Below, in pieces: positions 18,701-28,301 of a DNA stretch of 64,000 nucleotides. Each line of letters starts with the position of its first letter. The first letter of the stretch is position 1. Under the pieces are notes generated by a model. It had not been told where the DNA came from and did no database searches. It saw only the letters and a list, made by a program, of their open reading frames with translations. The stretch lies in the NCBI GenBank assembly GCA_041390465.1, contig JAWKPW010000011.1, positions 19,868-83,867 on the forward strand. The letters run 5' to 3'. Origin of the DNA: JAABRU01 sp041390465. GTDB lineage: Bacteria; Desulfobacterota; Desulfobacteria; Desulfobacterales; Desulfococcaceae. Position numbers and translations under genes: made by a program.

Positions 18701-21700
18701 TTTACAGTGATCCGGAGCAGATCGTCAACTGGGTATGGGGAACTTCTCCGGACAATGTGTATGCCGTGGGCAAATCAGATGTCAGCGGCGGAATGATTTT
18801 GCATTGGAACGGTCTGCGGTGGAAAGAAATCCCGCAGACAAATCTTAATGAGATGCTCAGTGTATGGGGCAGTTCATCTGAAGATGTATTTGTCTCAGGA
18901 AGGAAAGGGCAGGTTCTGCACTGGGACGGTTTGGCATGGGCTGTCATGGATATCGGCACCAATGTCACTGTGAGATCTGTCTGGGGAAATGCGGCAGATG
19001 ATGTGTTTGCCATAACGCAGAACAGCATCCTGCATTATGATGGCAGGGAGTGGGCCTCTATGGAGGGCGGAAAGGGGAGAAGCCTTTACAATATATGGGG
19101 GAGCGGAGCAGACGATGTCTATGCCGTTGGCAGCAACGGGCTGATTCTGCACTGGGATGGAAAGCAGTGGCAGGACGGCAGCAGCGGCACAGAACGGATG
19201 CTGTGGGGGATATGGGGCAGTTCGGCTGAAAATATTTTTGTCACAGGTGTGGACGCACTTGTGCTGCACAATGACGGTACAGGCTGGAAAACCCAGAAGG
19301 AAGCAGATGTAAAATACAACGGCATCTGGTGCTTTTCCTCTGAAAAGGGAACCGAGGCGATTGCAGTGGGAGAGGAGGGGGGCATACTTCATTATGACGG
19401 AATTGCATGGAAAGAGACGGAAAAAGGGCTTTATCCGAATCTTAACAGTGTCTGGGGCAGAGCTCCCTGGGAAATTTACGCAGTTGGCAATGAGGGAACT
19501 CTTCTTCATTTCAACGGGGTGAAATGGCACAGGGAAGACAGCGGCACCTATGTGAATCTCTATGATGTGTGGGGACTGCCGGAGGATTCCGGACAGGATG
19601 TGTTTATTGCCGGAGATAAGGGAACCGTGCTTCACTTTGACGGACAGCAGTGGCAGCGCATGAATACCGGCACCGAACTGAAACTGCAGGGCATCTGGGC
19701 AGTTCCGTCAGATACGGAAAGCGGGTATGAAATCTTTGCTGCCGGATGGGAGGGAATCATTCTGCATTTTGACGGCACCAGATGGCATCAGCAGTATCTC
19801 ACCAGAAAAGATACTGAAGCAAAAATACTTTATGACATATGGGGCAGTTCTGCAACAAACCTGTATGCGTCCGGCGCGGGCGGAGGACTTTTTCATTATG
19901 ACGGATACACCTGGCAAGTGATTGACACGGATACAACCACCACTTTCCGGAGCATGTGGGGAAGCTCGGCTTCAGACGTGTATGTGCCCGGATTTGGTAT
20001 GGTCCTCCATTATGACGGCAGTGAATGGATACGGATGTCCGCTCCCGAACGGCTGCTGAATGCGGTCTGGGGAATCTCTCCGTTTGACCTGTTTGTCGCA
20101 GGTGACACCGACACTGTTGCGCGGTATATCGCTGTTGCCATAGATGTTCCGGAACAGGTGAACGAAGGAGCAGGGATTCTCGCCACGATGGGAAGAGTTT
20201 TCCTTTCAGCGCCTCCGAAAACGGATCTTGCTGTCCGGCTGACCTCCCATGATCCCGCTGAGATCTCTGTTCCGGAAACCGTTGTCATTCCCGCGGGTCA
20301 GCATGAGGCATTTTTCGATCTCACTGTTTCCGATGATGCCATTGCCGACGGCACACAGCGGGTTGCCGTAACCACTGCTGCGGCAGGTTACAGTCTGGGA
20401 ACAGCCTTTATCCGCGTTCTGGACAGTGAAACCGCTGTGGTGAACATCCAACTGCCGGAAAATGCAGGGGAGGGTGACGGCATTTTGTCCGCGCAGGGCT
20501 CTGTTTTTTTGCAGACAGAAGACGGGGAGGAACTGACTGCGCAAAAATCTGTGCGGATTTCCCTCCTGCCGGACTGCCCGGAAGAAATCTCTGTTCCAAA
20601 TACTGTTATTGTTCCGGCCGGGAAGAGTGCCGCAGATTTTGATCTGAACATCATTGATGATACTGTTTTTGACGGTTCCAAAATTGTCTGCATCACTGCA
20701 TCCGTGGAAGGCTGGACCTCCGGCAGTGCGGATATGGAAGTGCAGGACAATGAGGAAACCCGGATCATGCTTGATGTTCCGGATACCGTGTCGGAAAATC
20801 AGGCAAATACAGCCATCACCGGAACGGTGTCTGTGCCGGGAATCCTGCTGTGGGATTTGACACTGGATCTGTTTTCAGAAAGAAATGCAGACATCATTGT
20901 GCCAGACACTGTGACCATTCCGGCAGGGCAGTCCTCTGCGGACTTCACATTCACCGTAAATGATGATGCGGAAATCAATGGTGCGCGCAAAGCTGTTCTC
21001 ACGGCATCGGCTCCGGGCTGGGACAGGGCAGAGTCTGAAATCACTGTAACAGACAATGATCCGGGTGAAATCCGTTTTCCCTCTGCCAAATTCAGCATGT
21101 GGAAGGAAGATGGGGAAATAGCGATTCCTGTCTGCCGTCATAACAGTTCTGACGGTCAGATCAGCGTTCGTTACACTGTGGAAGATGAAATTTCCGGCAC
21201 CAGTGCGGAGGAAAATTCCGGCACTTTGGCATTTGAAAACGGGGAAAGGGAGAAACAGATTGTTATTTCCCGTATCCGGGAGCGCGGAGAGAAACTGAGC
21301 CTTTCCCTGTCTGATCCGGGAGGCGGGGCAGTTCTCGGCAATCCCGCGAGTGCGGAAATTCTGCTTGCTGAAACCATGGCCTGGAATCAGGAAACACAGC
21401 CTGTACAAAACCATCTGCGCAGTATCTGGGGAACCGGCTCAGCAGATGTGTTTGCTGCGGGATGGGGCGGAACTGTTTTGCATTATGACGGCAGCACCTG
21501 GAAAGATATCAGCCCCGACACTGCAGGAACTCCGGTTTTTCTGGAAGATGTCTGGGGCAGCGCCGGAGACAATGTTTTTGTCGCGGGACATAACGGTGTC
21601 ATTTTTCATTATGACGGGAGCAAATGGATCTCTGCGGAAAGCCCGACAGATCAGCACCTGTATGCCATCTGGGGGCCGGCCGGAGCACAGAGCGGCATTT

Positions 21701-22236
21701 TTGCCGCAGGCGCGGGCATTCTCCTGCGTTATGACGGAACCAGTTGGAAGGAAATGAACCTCAGTATTGAAAATCCTGACATCCGGGATATATGGGGCGA
21801 AAATGCAGACAGGGTGTATGCTGTGGGATCAAACGGTGTGATTCTGCATTATGACGGTCAGACCTGGCAGAAAATGGAAACCGGCACGACCAGTCATCTC
21901 TATGGGATATGGGGAAACAGCAGCACAGATGTTTATGCTGTGGGATCAGACGGTGTGATTCTGCATTATGATGGATCTGCATGGCAGGAAATGATCAAAA
22001 ACACAGGCCGCTTCATTCTTTTTCTGGAATCCGTATGGGGACAGTCGGAAAACAGCGTGTTTGCCGCAGGCAGTGAGGGGATAATCCTTCATTATGACGG
22101 AACCACTTGGACAGAATGCGAAAATCCTGCTGCCAGTTCTTTGTCCGCGCTGTGGGGGCCGTCCGGAGAAGGCAATGCAGCGGATATGTTTGCCGCTGGA
22201 GAAAGCGGGACAATCCTGCATCTTGGAGCAGAGTAA
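15745..22236 (+). CDS. Giant secreted multi-beta-propeller protein with Calx-like domains
   Basis: 2163 residues. A signal peptide (MRKIQSVLIAFFVFLLSGLCFA) is followed by 35 copies of a 40-residue unit of the form xxxWGssxxDVFAVGxxGxILHYDGxxW. They come as 14 (residues about 35-603), 14 (903-1461) and 7 (1878-2163), that is five sets of seven, as expected for five seven-bladed propellers. Between them lie three (604-902) and four (1462-1877) domains of about 100 residues of the type VPxTVTIPAGQSSAxFxxxxxDDAxxDGxxxVxxxA, resembling Calx-beta modules that often bind calcium. No membrane anchor, sorting signal or catalytic motif is visible. It is probably an extracellular adhesion or matrix protein. 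Next on the same strand are a DUF389 membrane protein and a TPS exoprotein, with gaps. Confidence 0.85.
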   Translation: MRKIQSVLIAFFVFLLSGLCFAGDGQWSVMIRPKARILNSVWGNSETGFFAVGDCGTILRRDGNEWQMMESPTETNLRDIWGTGKNSLFAVGEKGILLRWDGIRWQQMSSPTQENLNAVRGRSGSDIFAAGEKGVILHFDGNAWRVMNSPTTVTLSSLWESRGADVFAAGGAGTVLRHDGVAWQSMETGDGRLLHTVWGFSSSDVYAAGAGAVLHHDGRNWQLMESNFYPIEDLWGISGSDLYAVGSFFSGQTFVLWHNGSEWKDTGINTSSSLNSIWGDSSGTVFAAGGNSREGGAVYSYDGQNWQEVWRQPESDLTRKMYAVHAFSEKDVFAVGESGSILHYDGSAWESMESGTEKGLWAVWGISGTDVFAAGESGTILHYDGNAWAGEDSGSTVNLYGMWGYTDTSGELSGVFAVGEKGTILQRTEAGWETMSGTVITNLQGIWGTANEKGPEMFAAGYNGVILRCDGSEWKLMESPVEKNILDIWGYAEESGITVFTVGDSISQKKENILRYEGMEWAFTDIGQAEILFSIWGDGGTDIFVGDSKGGVRHYDGKTWNASDSGQDVPLVHMHGIPKAPGRVSCVFAVDDEGAVLRYTAITVFLPEAVKEGGSAAEGTVLLPYASDGDVQVSLVSDDTSEITVPASVTVAAGQRSAVFPVAVSDDAAVDGTRSVIIRASCEGYNSGSALIRVHDNENAVLSLILPDTVFEGDGLLAGSGTLTVSPAPEKELSVSLHSDRPDKLRVPRHVTVPAGQSSITFDMLMEEDAQVDNTQTVTVTATVSEWASGSAKVQVADNDRYGLTLTIPDTAEEGEEPLLGTVSLAEISETDVLVHLTADETSEIRVPETVTIPAGSISAVFEISPVRDWLSDNPQTISLTAVSSGFAPAKAEITVTDSDSIWQPVRLGTTVLRAVWGSSESDVFAVGWYGKILHYDGVQWEVMDSGTETSLRHVWGYDRNTVFAVGGGNEGAIILRYDGAKWTEVYSDPEQIVNWVWGTSPDNVYAVGKSDVSGGMILHWNGLRWKEIPQTNLNEMLSVWGSSSEDVFVSGRKGQVLHWDGLAWAVMDIGTNVTVRSVWGNAADDVFAITQNSILHYDGREWASMEGGKGRSLYNIWGSGADDVYAVGSNGLILHWDGKQWQDGSSGTERMLWGIWGSSAENIFVTGVDALVLHNDGTGWKTQKEADVKYNGIWCFSSEKGTEAIAVGEEGGILHYDGIAWKETEKGLYPNLNSVWGRAPWEIYAVGNEGTLLHFNGVKWHREDSGTYVNLYDVWGLPEDSGQDVFIAGDKGTVLHFDGQQWQRMNTGTELKLQGIWAVPSDTESGYEIFAAGWEGIILHFDGTRWHQQYLTRKDTEAKILYDIWGSSATNLYASGAGGGLFHYDGYTWQVIDTDTTTTFRSMWGSSASDVYVPGFGMVLHYDGSEWIRMSAPERLLNAVWGISPFDLFVAGDTDTVARYIAVAIDVPEQVNEGAGILATMGRVFLSAPPKTDLAVRLTSHDPAEISVPETVVIPAGQHEAFFDLTVSDDAIADGTQRVAVTTAAAGYSLGTAFIRVLDSETAVVNIQLPENAGEGDGILSAQGSVFLQTEDGEELTAQKSVRISLLPDCPEEISVPNTVIVPAGKSAADFDLNIIDDTVFDGSKIVCITASVEGWTSGSADMEVQDNEETRIMLDVPDTVSENQANTAITGTVSVPGILLWDLTLDLFSERNADIIVPDTVTIPAGQSSADFTFTVNDDAEINGARKAVLTASAPGWDRAESEITVTDNDPGEIRFPSAKFSMWKEDGEIAIPVCRHNSSDGQISVRYTVEDEISGTSAEENSGTLAFENGEREKQIVISRIRERGEKLSLSLSDPGGGAVLGNPASAEILLAETMAWNQETQPVQNHLRSIWGTGSADVFAAGWGGTVLHYDGSTWKDISPDTAGTPVFLEDVWGSAGDNVFVAGHNGVIFHYDGSKWISAESPTDQHLYAIWGPAGAQSGIFAAGAGILLRYDGTSWKEMNLSIENPDIRDIWGENADRVYAVGSNGVILHYDGQTWQKMETGTTSHLYGIWGNSSTDVYAVGSDGVILHYDGSAWQEMIKNTGRFILFLESVWGQSENSVFAAGSEGIILHYDGTTWTECENPAASSLSALWGPSGEGNAADMFAAGESGTILHLGAE
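15850..17560 (+). repeat. Block of 14 propeller-blade repeats
   Basis: Coding repeat of about 120 bp per unit, anchored by codons for W-G, F-A-V/A-G and H-Y-D-G. Units 6, 7, 10 and 12 carry short insertions; unit 14 runs straight into the first Calx-like domain. Confidence 0.8.
18451..20130 (+). repeat. Second block of 14 propeller-blade repeats
   Basis: Same unit as the first block. The count of 14 is again exact, with the last unit (WGISPFDLFVAGDTDTV) leading into the next Calx-like domain. Confidence 0.8.
21376..22236 (+). repeat. Third block of 7 propeller-blade repeats
   Basis: Seven units ending the protein (last: GESGTILHLGAE). One complete seven-blade set with no tail. Confidence 0.8.
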
Positions 22237-22342
22237 GATAAAATCTGAAAAAGAATTGTGCCCCAGACCTTGTGAGGTTTTGTCTCTTTGTGGCAGAAAA
22301 GAAAGGCTGGCCGGAGAGTGTCAAATCCGCTGATCAGGGCTG

Positions 22343-22510
22343 ATACCGATTCTCCTTTGAAACCATGCGTTATTTTTAACCGCAAAGGACACAGAGAGGG
22401 CACAAAGGCCACAGAAAACTGACAGGACTTTGCAAAACAGACGGAGAATCGGTGCTGTCTTCCGCAAAAACTGCTTTGCATAAAGCATATTTTCAATGGT
22501 GAATTGGTAT
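22343..22510. repeat. MITE-like dispersed element, copy C (168 bp)
   Basis: Near-identical to 7868-8035: ATACCGATTCTCCTTTGAAA at the left, TTTTCAATGGTGAATTGGTAT at the right, same length. The rest of the 22237-22777 spacer holds a CGCAAAGACATAAAGACG-type repeat (about 22626-22700) and no supported gene. Confidence 0.85.
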
Positions 22511-22777
22511 GACACCGGGACGAAAAAAAATCCGCAGGGATTGATATTGTTACAGAAAAAGTAAAAAACAAATCAGAATCCCGGAAGGGATGATATTTTC
22601 AGCCGGTTTGACCCACTGTCAAACTCCGCAAAGACATAAAGACGCCAGTATGCACAAAGAAAAAATCTTTGTCAGACTTCGCTGCTTTGTGTCTTCTCTG
22701 CAAAATTGAACCAAAGGCATGAAGTTTTTTTTTGCTGGAAAATTTTTATATTGATCGGCCCGGGAAAGGAAGCAAAC

Positions 22778-23779
22778 GTGAAATATGTGGAAGTGACAGC
22801 AGATGCAGGCAGTTGCAGGACCATTGCCGCCATTGCCAAAAAGCACAAGGCTTTTGATTTTCGTCCCGGAGTGGTGGGCACAGACGGAATGCAGATCACA
22901 AGACTTCTTGTAGACAACAGCAGAATTCAGGCTGTAATAGACACCCTGCAGAATGTCCTGGGCGCGCAGCCCTGTGCACGGATAACCGTTCTGGCAGTGG
23001 AAACCGTGATTCCCCGTCCTCCGGAAGAAGATTCCGACAAAAAAAATCCGGAAACTGCCGCGCGGGAGGCACTGTATGACAGCGTGGCAAAAAATGCGGA
23101 ACTGAATCGCAATTTTGTTGTGCTGGTCATTCTTTCCACAGTGGTGGCTGCCATAGGACTGACAGAAAACAATGTGGCAGTGATTATCGGTGCCATGGTG
23201 ATTGCCCCTCTGCTTGGGCCAAATCTTGCCTTTGCCCTGGGCGCTGCACTGGGCGATATGTCGCTGATAAGCAAATCCATGAAAACCAATCTCATTGGCA
23301 TTGCAATGCCCATCGCCCTGTCTTTTCTTATCGGTTTTTTCTGGCCTTCCCCGCTTTCAGGCCCGGAAATCATGGCGCGCACCAAGGCGGGAATGGATTC
23401 CGTTGTTCTGGCCCTTGCATCCGGAGCTGCGGCCGCGCTTTCCCTTACCACAGGACTGTCCAGTGTGCTGGTGGGGGTGATGGTGGCGGTGGCCCTGCTT
23501 CCCCCTGCCGCGACCATCGGTCTGATGCTGGGTCAGGGAAAATACAGTCTGGCTGTGGGCGCATCCCTGCTGCTGGCCATCAATGTGGTGTGCGTCAATC
23601 TGGCCACCAAGGTGGTCTTTTTTGCCAAAGGCATCCGGCCGCGAACCTGGCTGGAAAAAGAAAAAGCCAGGCGCGCAACCGCCATCTCCGTCATCATATG
23701 GATTATCACGCTGACAATTCTTGTACTTGCCATTTATGCACGCAGGGAAATGACCGAACACGCCCTGCCATCTTTGTGA
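22778..23779 (+). CDS. DUF389 / TIGR00341 family membrane protein
   Basis: 333-residue integral membrane protein of unknown function. Residues 1-100 are soluble and ferredoxin-like (VKYVEVTADAGSC); from about residue 120 there are six or seven hydrophobic segments, with the family's hallmark AVIIGAMVIAPLLGPNLAFALG and VGVMVAVALLPPAATIGLML. The start is taken as GTG 22778 because AAAGGAAG precedes it by 6 bases; an upstream ATG at 22706 has no ribosome site. The next gene begins 17 bases downstream, suggesting co-transcription with the TPS-CHAT exoprotein. Confidence 0.85.
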   Translation: MKYVEVTADAGSCRTIAAIAKKHKAFDFRPGVVGTDGMQITRLLVDNSRIQAVIDTLQNVLGAQPCARITVLAVETVIPRPPEEDSDKKNPETAAREALYDSVAKNAELNRNFVVLVILSTVVAAIGLTENNVAVIIGAMVIAPLLGPNLAFALGAALGDMSLISKSMKTNLIGIAMPIALSFLIGFFWPSPLSGPEIMARTKAGMDSVVLALASGAAAALSLTTGLSSVLVGVMVAVALLPPAATIGLMLGQGKYSLAVGASLLLAINVVCVNLATKVVFFAKGIRPRTWLEKEKARRATAISVIIWIITLTILVLAIYARREMTEHALPSL

Positions 23780-23796
23780 ATGAGGGGAATCTTGTC

Positions 23797-26700
23797 ATGA
23801 AGAAAAACATATTTCTGCTCCAGATTCTTTTTCTGCTGCTTTTGCCGGTTTCCCTTTTTGCGGAAATCTCTCTGGACGGCAGCATCGGAAATGCCGGACA
23901 GATCAGCCTGTCAGGCCCGGATTACCATATCCGGCCGGAATACGGGCACCAGTCCGGAACCAATCTTTTTCACAGTTTTCTCCGTTTCGGCATCAGTGCC
24001 GGGGAAAGCGCAACCTTTTCCGGCCCATCTTCGGTGCAGAACATCATCAGCCGTGTAACCGGAGGAGAAATATCCCGCATTGACGGTCTGCTCCGATCTG
24101 TGATTCCGGAGGCAAATCTCTATTTTCTCAATCCGGCCGGCGTCATCTTCGGATCAGGCGCACAACTGGATATTGGCGGCGGTTTTCATGTCAGCACAGC
24201 AGATTATCTGCGCATGGAAGAAAACAGACGATTTTACTCCCTGCCTGTGCAGGATGAAATCCTGTCTGTTGCTCCGCCCCAAGCCTTTGGTTTTCTGGAG
24301 CCGCGCAGTTCTGATGATCTGTCTGACAATGCGGCTGACGATTCGACCCGATCTTCCATCCGTTTTGAAAACTGCCGGCTGGACTTTTCCGGGAAAACCT
24401 TTTCCGTTATCGGCGGAGATATCTGCATTGCAGACAATTCCGGGCTTACGGTCAACGGAGGCCAACTGAATCTGGTGAGCACAGGATCCGCGGGAGAGGT
24501 GACACTCGGATCCGAAGGCCCGGAGCTTTCCGGTTTCAGCACCATGGGCAATGTGCTTATCTCCGGAAGCGAGGAAGGAAAACCCTCGGAAATTGATGTG
24601 CGCTATGGCAGCATTTATATCCGCAGCGGCAGTTTTGTCGCGGACAACAGCGGCATTTTTGCCGATATTCCCTATTCGGTGGAAGAGGTTTCCTCTGCTG
24701 TTTTTGACATTGGCGCGCAAACTGTGGAACTGAAAAACAATGCAATTTTTTCCACCGACACCTTTGGACGTGCGGACGGTGCGGATATGAATATCACAGC
24801 TTCGGAATCCGTGCAGATTTCCGCAGGCAAACTCCGGGTGGGTTCCATCGGCTCCAAAGCCTCCGGAGATGCAGGTTCTCTGCATGTTCAGGCTCCGGTC
24901 ATACAGATGGAAGAGGGTTCGGAAATCCAGAGTGAATCCAAGGGCAAATCCGCAGGAAATGCCGGAAATGTCCGTCTGGATGCATCGGAGCGTCTTTCTG
25001 TTTCCGACAGCACCACAGACACCTATACCACCGGTGTGGGGAATGCCGGAAATGTCAGCATAAACGGAGGCGCGGTCCTGCTTGATGCCGGGACCCGGAT
25101 TCGGGCATATACGGAAGGAAGCGGAAATGCAGGCGAGGTGAGCGTTTCTGCCTCTGCCTCTTTGGATTTGCGCGGAGATGCCGGTATTCTGACAGAAACC
25201 GGAAGCACCGGAAATGCCGGACAGATACTGCTGGAAGCACCGATCATCCGTTTACAGGAGAATGCCGCAGTTTCTTCCTCCGCGGGATCAGCAGAAAATG
25301 CAGGAAATGCAGGCACGATTTTCATACAGACGCATTCTCTGGTTCTCAGTGAACATGGCAGCGTAAGCACAGAAACGGGGGGCAAAGGCCAGGCCGGTGA
25401 TATTGAGATTCAGTCCGGAATCCTTGCAATGAACGGCGCTTCCCTGTCTTCTGCCAGCACTGCTGAATCCGGGGGCGGAGATGCGGGAACCATCACGGTA
25501 CAGGCGGAAGATGCCATTTTTCTGTCCAGCGGAGCCTTTTTCAGCACCGATGCGGCAGGCGCGGGCGGAGGCAGTATCTCCGCAGAGGCCCGGAACATCA
25601 TCTCTTTGTCTGAAAGTGAAATTTCCACCAGTGTGCACAAAGGACTGGGGAACGGCGGAGATATTCGTATCGGCAATGCACAAACCGGAGAACCGGTTTT
25701 TGTCACCCTCAATCACAGTCGGGTCAAAGCCAATGCCGATGGGGGAGACGGCGGCGCAATTTTTGTCATTGCCGAAAATTATCTGAAATCCGCAGACAGT
25801 GCGGTGGAGGCATCTTCCCGGCGGGGAAATGACGGAACTGTGCGGATTGAATCTCCGGATACGGATATCAGCACAGGCATCAGCGGCCTGCCGGAGGAGT
25901 ATCCGGATGCTTCCCAATGGGTGCAGACCCCCTGCGCGCAGCGATCCGCAGAAACTGTCAGCCGGTTTGTCATGGAAAGACGGGACGGAATTCCCCTTTC
26001 CTTTGATGACTGGCGTTCTTCCCATCTGCTGCTTGCCCATCATCATTTCTCCGCACATCCGGATGGAAAACGGCTGGTGCAGCTCATTGAAAAAGGGGAT
26101 TTTCCGGCACTGATTATGGAACTGGAAAAAAAGCAAAGAACTCTGCCGGATGCCGTGCTTCTGTCTGCGGCTTACAGTGCCGCCGGATATTACAGCAAAG
26201 CCATGTCTGTGCTGGAAGAAAGGAAAACAGAGGCGGAACATACGGAAAGTCTGTCATGCAAAGCCATGTTTTGCAATGCCTTTGGTGATCTGCATCTGCT
26301 GATGGGAAACAGGAAAAAGGCGATAGAATATATTAAAACCGCTCTGGATGCTGCCCGGAAGACAAAGGACTCTGTGATCATCGCGGCTGTCCTGAATCAT
26401 CTGGGAATCCTGCGTGCTGTAAACGGGTATTATGCGGGAGCGATACCGGTATGGGAAGAAGGGATTCTTCTTCTCCGAAATGCAGAAGAAGGTGAAAAAC
26501 TGCAAGCCGGTCTGACAATTAACATACTGCGGGCAGAACAGCAAAGCGGAAATCGGGTTTCGGGTTTCAGTGCCGGGGACATTGAATCTGCTCTTGGAAT
26601 GATGGAAAAAAATCCGGATGACTGGCAGAAGGCAGCAGATTTGATTGCCTTGGGCATTCTTGTGCTGAAGAATGCGAAAAAGACTGATGATCTTCCGGAA

Positions 26701-28242
26701 TCGATTTCCCCAATGCTTGAAAAAGCTGCAACTACAGGAGAAAGCATTGGAAATCCGCAGATCATATCCTGGGCTTACGGCCTGATGGGACAGTATTGTG
26801 CACAGAAAAAACAGTATGCAGAGGCTTTGTCCCACACCCGAAAGGCTGTGTTTGCCGCAAACCAGGGCGATTATCCGGAAATCCTGTATCTGTGGCAGCG
26901 GCAGTTGGGCAAACTGTTCCATGAGACAGGCGACAGGGAGCAGGCCATTGCTGCCTGTGAACACGCGGTTGAGACCCTGCATCCCATCCGCACGGAATTT
27001 TTCACCGGGCTTCGGGATGAGCGCAGCGCATTTGCAGATCATGTCAAACCGGTTTACCTGGAACTGGCTTCCCTGTATCTGGAAACCTCAGAACAGGCAG
27101 ATGATCCTTCCGCAAAAGCAGCAGCCCTGAACCGTGCCAAAGCAACGGTGGAATCCCTGAAAACAGCCGAAGTGCAGGATTTTTTTCAGGATGAGTGCAT
27201 AGAGGAATTTGCCTCTTTGCAGGACAGGACTTCCACTGCATCCGGACAGACTGCTCTGCTGTATCCTCTTGTACTGCCGGATCGGCTGGTTCTGCTTCTG
27301 GATTTTTCCGAACCGGGACAGCAGAATGACATGATCTATATCCCGGTGGAGGTGGATATTCCCGCGTTTGGCAAAAGCGTGAGACGCTTCCGGGAGGCTT
27401 TGGAAGAAGCGGATGAGGATTTCACAGAGGAGGCAGCCCGGCTTTATGACTGGCTGATCCGCCCGGCTGAAACCGAACTCGCAGCAAGGAATATTGACAC
27501 CCTGCTTGTTTCACCGGACGGCCCCCTGCGCATGATTCCCTTTGCCGCCCTGTATGACGGCGAGCGCTATCTGGTGGAAACCTTCGCGATTGGCACGGTT
27601 CTTTCCGCGGGACTTACGGATGTGCGGGAAAATGCACGCGCAGAAAAGCAGATTCTTCTCAATGGTCTGTCCCAGGGAAAAGAGGATTTTTCCCCTCTTC
27701 CCCATGTCCGGATGGAACTGGAACATATTCAGAACCTTGTGAAAAGCCGAATGCTGCTCGATGACAGTTTTACCGTCAGGAATCTGAAAACAGAACTCGG
27801 CAATGGGCAGTTTTCTTTTGTGCATATGGCCACCCATACGGTTTTCGGGAAAAATTATGCGGAAAGTTTTCTGCTGACCTTTGACGGCAGACTGTCCATG
27901 AATCAACTGGATCAGCTTGTTTTTTCTGAAAAATACAAAGGCAATCCCCTGGAACTGCTGACGCTGAGCGCGTGCGAGACCGCACTGGGGGATGAACGCT
28001 CGGCTTTTGGTCTGGCCGGTGTCGCGCTTCGCTCCGGCGCAAAAAGTTCTTTGGGAACTCTGTGGAAAACAGATGATCAGGCTGCTTTTCTCACGGTTGA
28101 AGAATTTTACCGCCAGATGTCGATTTCCGGCCTGACAAAGGCAAAGGCCCTGCAAAAAGCCCAGATCCGGCTGATGCACGAGAAAGATTATGAACATCCC
28201 GTCTTCTGGTCTCCCTTTCTGCTGATTGGCAACTGGCTGTAA
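23797..28242 (+). CDS. Secreted TPS-domain exoprotein with TPR and CHAT protease domains
   Basis: 1481 residues. ATG 23797 (TGAGGGG upstream) gives a signal peptide (MKKNIFLLQILFLLLLPVSLFA). Residues about 25-190 are a filamentous-haemagglutinin-type TPS domain (PEANLYFLNPAGVIFGSGA, LDIGGGFHVSTADYLRM), which targets two-partner secretion. A beta-helix-like region follows (repeats GNAGNVSI, SGNAGEVSV) to about 720, then TPR helices (about 760-1120, AFGDLHLLMGNRKKAIEYIK). The C-terminal third is a CHAT caspase-like domain: His1347 in HMATHTVF and Cys1393 in LTLSACETALG are the catalytic pair, followed by GVALRSGAKSSLGTLWKTDD. A surface protein carrying its own protease is implied. No TpsB transporter is in the window. 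It lies 17 bases after the DUF389 gene. Confidence 0.9.
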   Translation: MKKNIFLLQILFLLLLPVSLFAEISLDGSIGNAGQISLSGPDYHIRPEYGHQSGTNLFHSFLRFGISAGESATFSGPSSVQNIISRVTGGEISRIDGLLRSVIPEANLYFLNPAGVIFGSGAQLDIGGGFHVSTADYLRMEENRRFYSLPVQDEILSVAPPQAFGFLEPRSSDDLSDNAADDSTRSSIRFENCRLDFSGKTFSVIGGDICIADNSGLTVNGGQLNLVSTGSAGEVTLGSEGPELSGFSTMGNVLISGSEEGKPSEIDVRYGSIYIRSGSFVADNSGIFADIPYSVEEVSSAVFDIGAQTVELKNNAIFSTDTFGRADGADMNITASESVQISAGKLRVGSIGSKASGDAGSLHVQAPVIQMEEGSEIQSESKGKSAGNAGNVRLDASERLSVSDSTTDTYTTGVGNAGNVSINGGAVLLDAGTRIRAYTEGSGNAGEVSVSASASLDLRGDAGILTETGSTGNAGQILLEAPIIRLQENAAVSSSAGSAENAGNAGTIFIQTHSLVLSEHGSVSTETGGKGQAGDIEIQSGILAMNGASLSSASTAESGGGDAGTITVQAEDAIFLSSGAFFSTDAAGAGGGSISAEARNIISLSESEISTSVHKGLGNGGDIRIGNAQTGEPVFVTLNHSRVKANADGGDGGAIFVIAENYLKSADSAVEASSRRGNDGTVRIESPDTDISTGISGLPEEYPDASQWVQTPCAQRSAETVSRFVMERRDGIPLSFDDWRSSHLLLAHHHFSAHPDGKRLVQLIEKGDFPALIMELEKKQRTLPDAVLLSAAYSAAGYYSKAMSVLEERKTEAEHTESLSCKAMFCNAFGDLHLLMGNRKKAIEYIKTALDAARKTKDSVIIAAVLNHLGILRAVNGYYAGAIPVWEEGILLLRNAEEGEKLQAGLTINILRAEQQSGNRVSGFSAGDIESALGMMEKNPDDWQKAADLIALGILVLKNAKKTDDLPESISPMLEKAATTGESIGNPQIISWAYGLMGQYCAQKKQYAEALSHTRKAVFAANQGDYPEILYLWQRQLGKLFHETGDREQAIAACEHAVETLHPIRTEFFTGLRDERSAFADHVKPVYLELASLYLETSEQADDPSAKAAALNRAKATVESLKTAEVQDFFQDECIEEFASLQDRTSTASGQTALLYPLVLPDRLVLLLDFSEPGQQNDMIYIPVEVDIPAFGKSVRRFREALEEADEDFTEEAARLYDWLIRPAETELAARNIDTLLVSPDGPLRMIPFAALYDGERYLVETFAIGTVLSAGLTDVRENARAEKQILLNGLSQGKEDFSPLPHVRMELEHIQNLVKSRMLLDDSFTVRNLKTELGNGQFSFVHMATHTVFGKNYAESFLLTFDGRLSMNQLDQLVFSEKYKGNPLELLTLSACETALGDERSAFGLAGVALRSGAKSSLGTLWKTDDQAAFLTVEEFYRQMSISGLTKAKALQKAQIRLMHEKDYEHPVFWSPFLLIGNWL

Positions 28243-28301
28243 GGCACAGCCGGTTCATCCCCGGATGCTGTCAACGCAAATTAAGAACCAGATTCGGACA
28301 G

